Under the pieces are notes generated by a model. It was not told the origin of the DNA. It saw only the letters and a program-made list of their open reading frames with translations, and did not search any database. From Petrimonas sp. IBARAKI (GTDB lineage: Bacteria; Bacteroidota; Bacteroidia; Bacteroidales; Dysgonomonadaceae), in NCBI GenBank assembly GCA_002356435.2, contig AP018040.2:1178001-1242000 (forward strand): a DNA stretch of 64,000 bases, given 5' to 3'. Below, one piece after another: positions 61,771 to 64,000 of this stretch. The translations under genes were made by a program, and so were the position numbers. Numbering within the stretch: position 1 is the first letter of the stretch; every line of letters begins with the position of its first letter.

Positions 61771-63897
61771 TTATTGTGCTACGGCATAAACTCTGATTCC
61801 AGTCAAATCCACTTCCAAGATTGTTTTTCCCCGTGCCCGGGAAAGATGGATTTCCCTTGACTGATCTCCTAATTCAGGGCTATACAGATTTAGTTTTGTA
61901 ATATCAAACTGTTTTGTGTCAATCTCAAACTTCAATACGTTATTTTTAATACTCGATTCAATTCTACTTAATACGGGTGATTGACCGATATCTTTTACAG
62001 TTGGATGGGGAACTGCTTTCATATTGGTATTCATAAAATGAATCACTCTCTTCCCTTTGTAATCACGTAACCTTACTACCCAACCGATATCGCCAGAGAC
62101 CTGACGTACTATCGGTGAAAAGGACTTGTCCAGAACAAATTGCTGAAATACATTGTCGTTATCAGAAATTGAATCTATCAGTTTCAGATTTTTCCGCTTG
62201 CTGTTTATCAATATATCGGAAAGGGGTTTCTTCCTTAGGTTTCCTTTCTCATCGTGGGTGCCAAAGGGAAGAGAGACCCAGAGTGTACCTCCCCTGGATA
62301 CATATTTTTCAATGGCATTATACTGGTTGTCAGATAGGGATGCCACACCATCGAGCAAGAGCGGACTCTTTTCTGAAAGCAGACAATTTACATCCGATAA
62401 TTCTTTGTATCTGAGAATTCTATAACCAATATTATTTTCTAGAAATTTTTTTGACCACATTTTTGTCTTATTCCAGTGTTCTACACCTTTTTGGTCTTTC
62501 CAGCCGTTAATCCTGCAATAATAATTGTACACCAATCTAACTTCCGGAAGATCTTTCGATTGATGGTGATTGAGATCGCTGAGCTTCATTTCCCAATTGT
62601 TGTAAGGGCGGATCATATCTTCTGTCTCCATAGAATCGGCAGGGTCCTCTTCGTAAACCCGATGCTGAAATGTGCTTGCCCAGTTAGCCACTCCCCAGAA
62701 GCGTGCAAGGCTCCATCCCAGATAACCACCGTCGGGATAAATGGTGTAGCTCAGGGCAATTGCGGGAGAATTACCTCTTTTCTCTGCAATATCTTTCTGT
62801 TGCAGTGCTTCAGCATCCATTTCTCCCCAGTTTACGGAGCGAATGTTGATCCCCACATTCTCCAACATATAAAAATCGAGTTTATCTGCAATACGTTCGA
62901 GGTTAAGAGATATTGAATTGAGTATGATGGGTCCGGTGCTCGAACAACAGGTGAAGAGCGGTTTATTGCCAATAACCTTTTTTACCATTGTTACATGATC
63001 GGCAATAATATCATCCTTCATTTTTATCCAGTCCCTGAACACAGGATTGCCATAGTTACCCCATTGGAGCATTGGTTTAGTAATATCTCCCCAGAAATTC
63101 GTGTCGGTTACCGGGGGAAACTCATGTCCATAATCGCGTTTGAATCTTTCTCTGCAATATTTGCAACCACAAGCCCTAAGACCCACATAGTCACACATAT
63201 CATCGATTTCATAACCATCAAAGTCCACTTCTTTGATGAGGCGCTCCAGGTATTTCTGATGCATATCCAGGAACCCCGGGTTGTTGTGACAGAAAGCCTC
63301 CATCTGGTATTGACGTGCATACCCTCTGCTACCATCAATGATATCTACCTCAACAAGATCCCTGAAGAGATGCCCTTCATATTGTGCATGCTCCGCAGCT
63401 TCCGGATCATGAAACAGCAGAACATGATGACGATGTGTCCGGTGCAGTTTCTCCCGCTCTTCTTTTCCCCTCGGACGGTGTACATGATTACAGGAATAAT
63501 GCTCGATAAATTTAATATCGTATTGGTTCAGTTCCTCCTTCACGAAATGAAAGTATTCATTCAGACGACCGAAATAGTTTGAATAGTCAAATCTCACATG
63601 AAAACCATAGTTCATGGCTGTATCAATATGGGCGCTGGCAAAACCTTCTGCCCTCCTTTTCACCTTGTCTTTAATGACCTTTTGCGACCAAAGCAAATCA
63701 TCCAGTGTATTCCACCAGCTGGCAACCCGTCTGGGTCGGAAAGGGATATCTGGAGCTGTAATCAGTCTCTGATCCGGAGTGATGGAAAGAAATGGATGTT
63801 CTGCAACAGCAGAATAAAGTTGATTCCCCAATCCTGTTCCGGCAACAACCAGTGCGGAACTTTTGATAAAATCTCTTCTGTTGATAATTGTTTTCAT
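61771..63897 (-). CDS. Tat-exported GH42-like glycoside hydrolase
   Basis: 708-residue exported protein with Tat signal NRRDFIKSS at residues 6-14. Residues of about 50-420 look like a TIM barrel: FHVRFDYSNYFGR, YEIDDMCDYVGL (E230, D232, D233), then CGCKYCRERF (C243, C245 and C248), a cysteine cluster like the zinc site of GH42 beta-galactosidases, and YMLENVGINIRS, where the second carboxylate would be. Residues of about 480-600 resemble the beta-galactosidase trimerisation domain (LLLDGVASLSDNQYNAIEKYVSRGG-like). The end is a small beta domain. I call it GH42-like, with the substrate unknown. Its promoter is not in view or is in the last 100 bases. Confidence 0.65.
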   Translation of the reverse strand: MKTIINRRDFIKSSALVVAGTGLGNQLYSAVAEHPFLSITPDQRLITAPDIPFRPRRVASWWNTLDDLLWSQKVIKDKVKRRAEGFASAHIDTAMNYGFHVRFDYSNYFGRLNEYFHFVKEELNQYDIKFIEHYSCNHVHRPRGKEEREKLHRTHRHHVLLFHDPEAAEHAQYEGHLFRDLVEVDIIDGSRGYARQYQMEAFCHNNPGFLDMHQKYLERLIKEVDFDGYEIDDMCDYVGLRACGCKYCRERFKRDYGHEFPPVTDTNFWGDITKPMLQWGNYGNPVFRDWIKMKDDIIADHVTMVKKVIGNKPLFTCCSSTGPIILNSISLNLERIADKLDFYMLENVGINIRSVNWGEMDAEALQQKDIAEKRGNSPAIALSYTIYPDGGYLGWSLARFWGVANWASTFQHRVYEEDPADSMETEDMIRPYNNWEMKLSDLNHHQSKDLPEVRLVYNYYCRINGWKDQKGVEHWNKTKMWSKKFLENNIGYRILRYKELSDVNCLLSEKSPLLLDGVASLSDNQYNAIEKYVSRGGTLWVSLPFGTHDEKGNLRKKPLSDILINSKRKNLKLIDSISDNDNVFQQFVLDKSFSPIVRQVSGDIGWVVRLRDYKGKRVIHFMNTNMKAVPHPTVKDIGQSPVLSRIESSIKNNVLKFEIDTKQFDITKLNLYSPELGDQSREIHLSRARGKTILEVDLTGIRVYAVAQ

Positions 63898-64000
63898 GTA
63901 ATACTTATATTTTTAACCCTATGGTATAAGCTTTCTGTCCCGAAAAATTGTTTAAACACCGGTTATATATGATTGTATTGTTTTCAACACTATTCCGCAT

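Noticed and set aside
62995-63582. 195-residue open frame on the + strand
   Set aside because: Antisense to the GH42-like gene, whose motifs are clear.
1-64000. CRISPR arrays, insertion sequences, phage genes, toxin-antitoxin pairs
   Set aside because: No direct repeat-spacer pattern, transposase motif, terminal inverted repeats or integrase was seen.

Overview
The window is a chromosomal stretch of a Bacteroidota bacterium, most likely order Bacteroidales. The evidence is three SusC/SusD pairs, an lpxD-lpxC lipid A gene order, promoters of the TTTG-N19-TAnnTTTG type, very short intergenic gaps and no consistent Shine-Dalgarno sequences. No phage, insertion sequence, CRISPR array or plasmid gene was seen. 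The left edge (1-1640) is core genome: lpxC (cut by the window edge), lpxD and a tRNA-Pro(GGG). Everything after the tRNA terminator is one large accessory glycan-utilisation island of about 62 kb.

The island reads as a XylR-type regulator followed by seven transcription units. (1) 3151-16780, +: MFS sugar porter, NagA, NagB, four Gfo/Idh/MocA-type proteins with a DoxX membrane protein between them, a DUF5009 acyltransferase-like membrane protein, a DUF1080 protein and a double esterase. (2) 17108-23905, +: exported enolase-superfamily protein, two Gfo/Idh/MocA proteins, a PHP-type lipoprotein and a DUF1080 protein. (3) 24172-36954, +: SusC, SusD, Gfo/Idh/MocA, PIG-L deacetylase, DUF1080, amidohydrolase, sulfatase and a DUF4886-hydrolase fusion. 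(4) 38250-43030, +: SusC/SusD. (5) 43528-50572, +: SusC, SusD, DUF3823 lipoprotein and an exported DegT-family aminotransferase. (6) 60095-50643, -: two more exported DegT aminotransferases, a kelch protein, two neutral-ceramidase-like proteins and a propeller lipoprotein. (7) 63897-60687, -: two exported glycosidase-like proteins.

Inferred logic: SusCD pairs import glycans. In the periplasm a sulfatase, esterases and a PIG-L deacetylase remove decorations. Exported Gfo/Idh/MocA oxidoreductases and DUF1080 proteins would cleave glycosidic bonds by the redox (3-keto, elimination) route rather than by hydrolysis. Exported PLP aminotransferases may process amino or keto sugars. Amino-sugar products then enter the cell for NagA/NagB. 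Twelve proteins carry a twin-arginine signal, which fits export of enzymes already folded around NAD(P) or PLP.

The strongest new signal is regulatory. Six of the seven units are preceded by an inverted repeat close to TTTGCG-N19-CGCAAA, and each has a -7-like box 27 or 28 bp downstream of it. This looks like one shared operator that ties the cytoplasmic Nag genes to all three SusCD loci and the aminotransferase cluster. Two decayed gene remnants (one a GH109 C-terminus) lie between units 3 and 4, and a possible third lies inside unit 6, so the island has lost genes.
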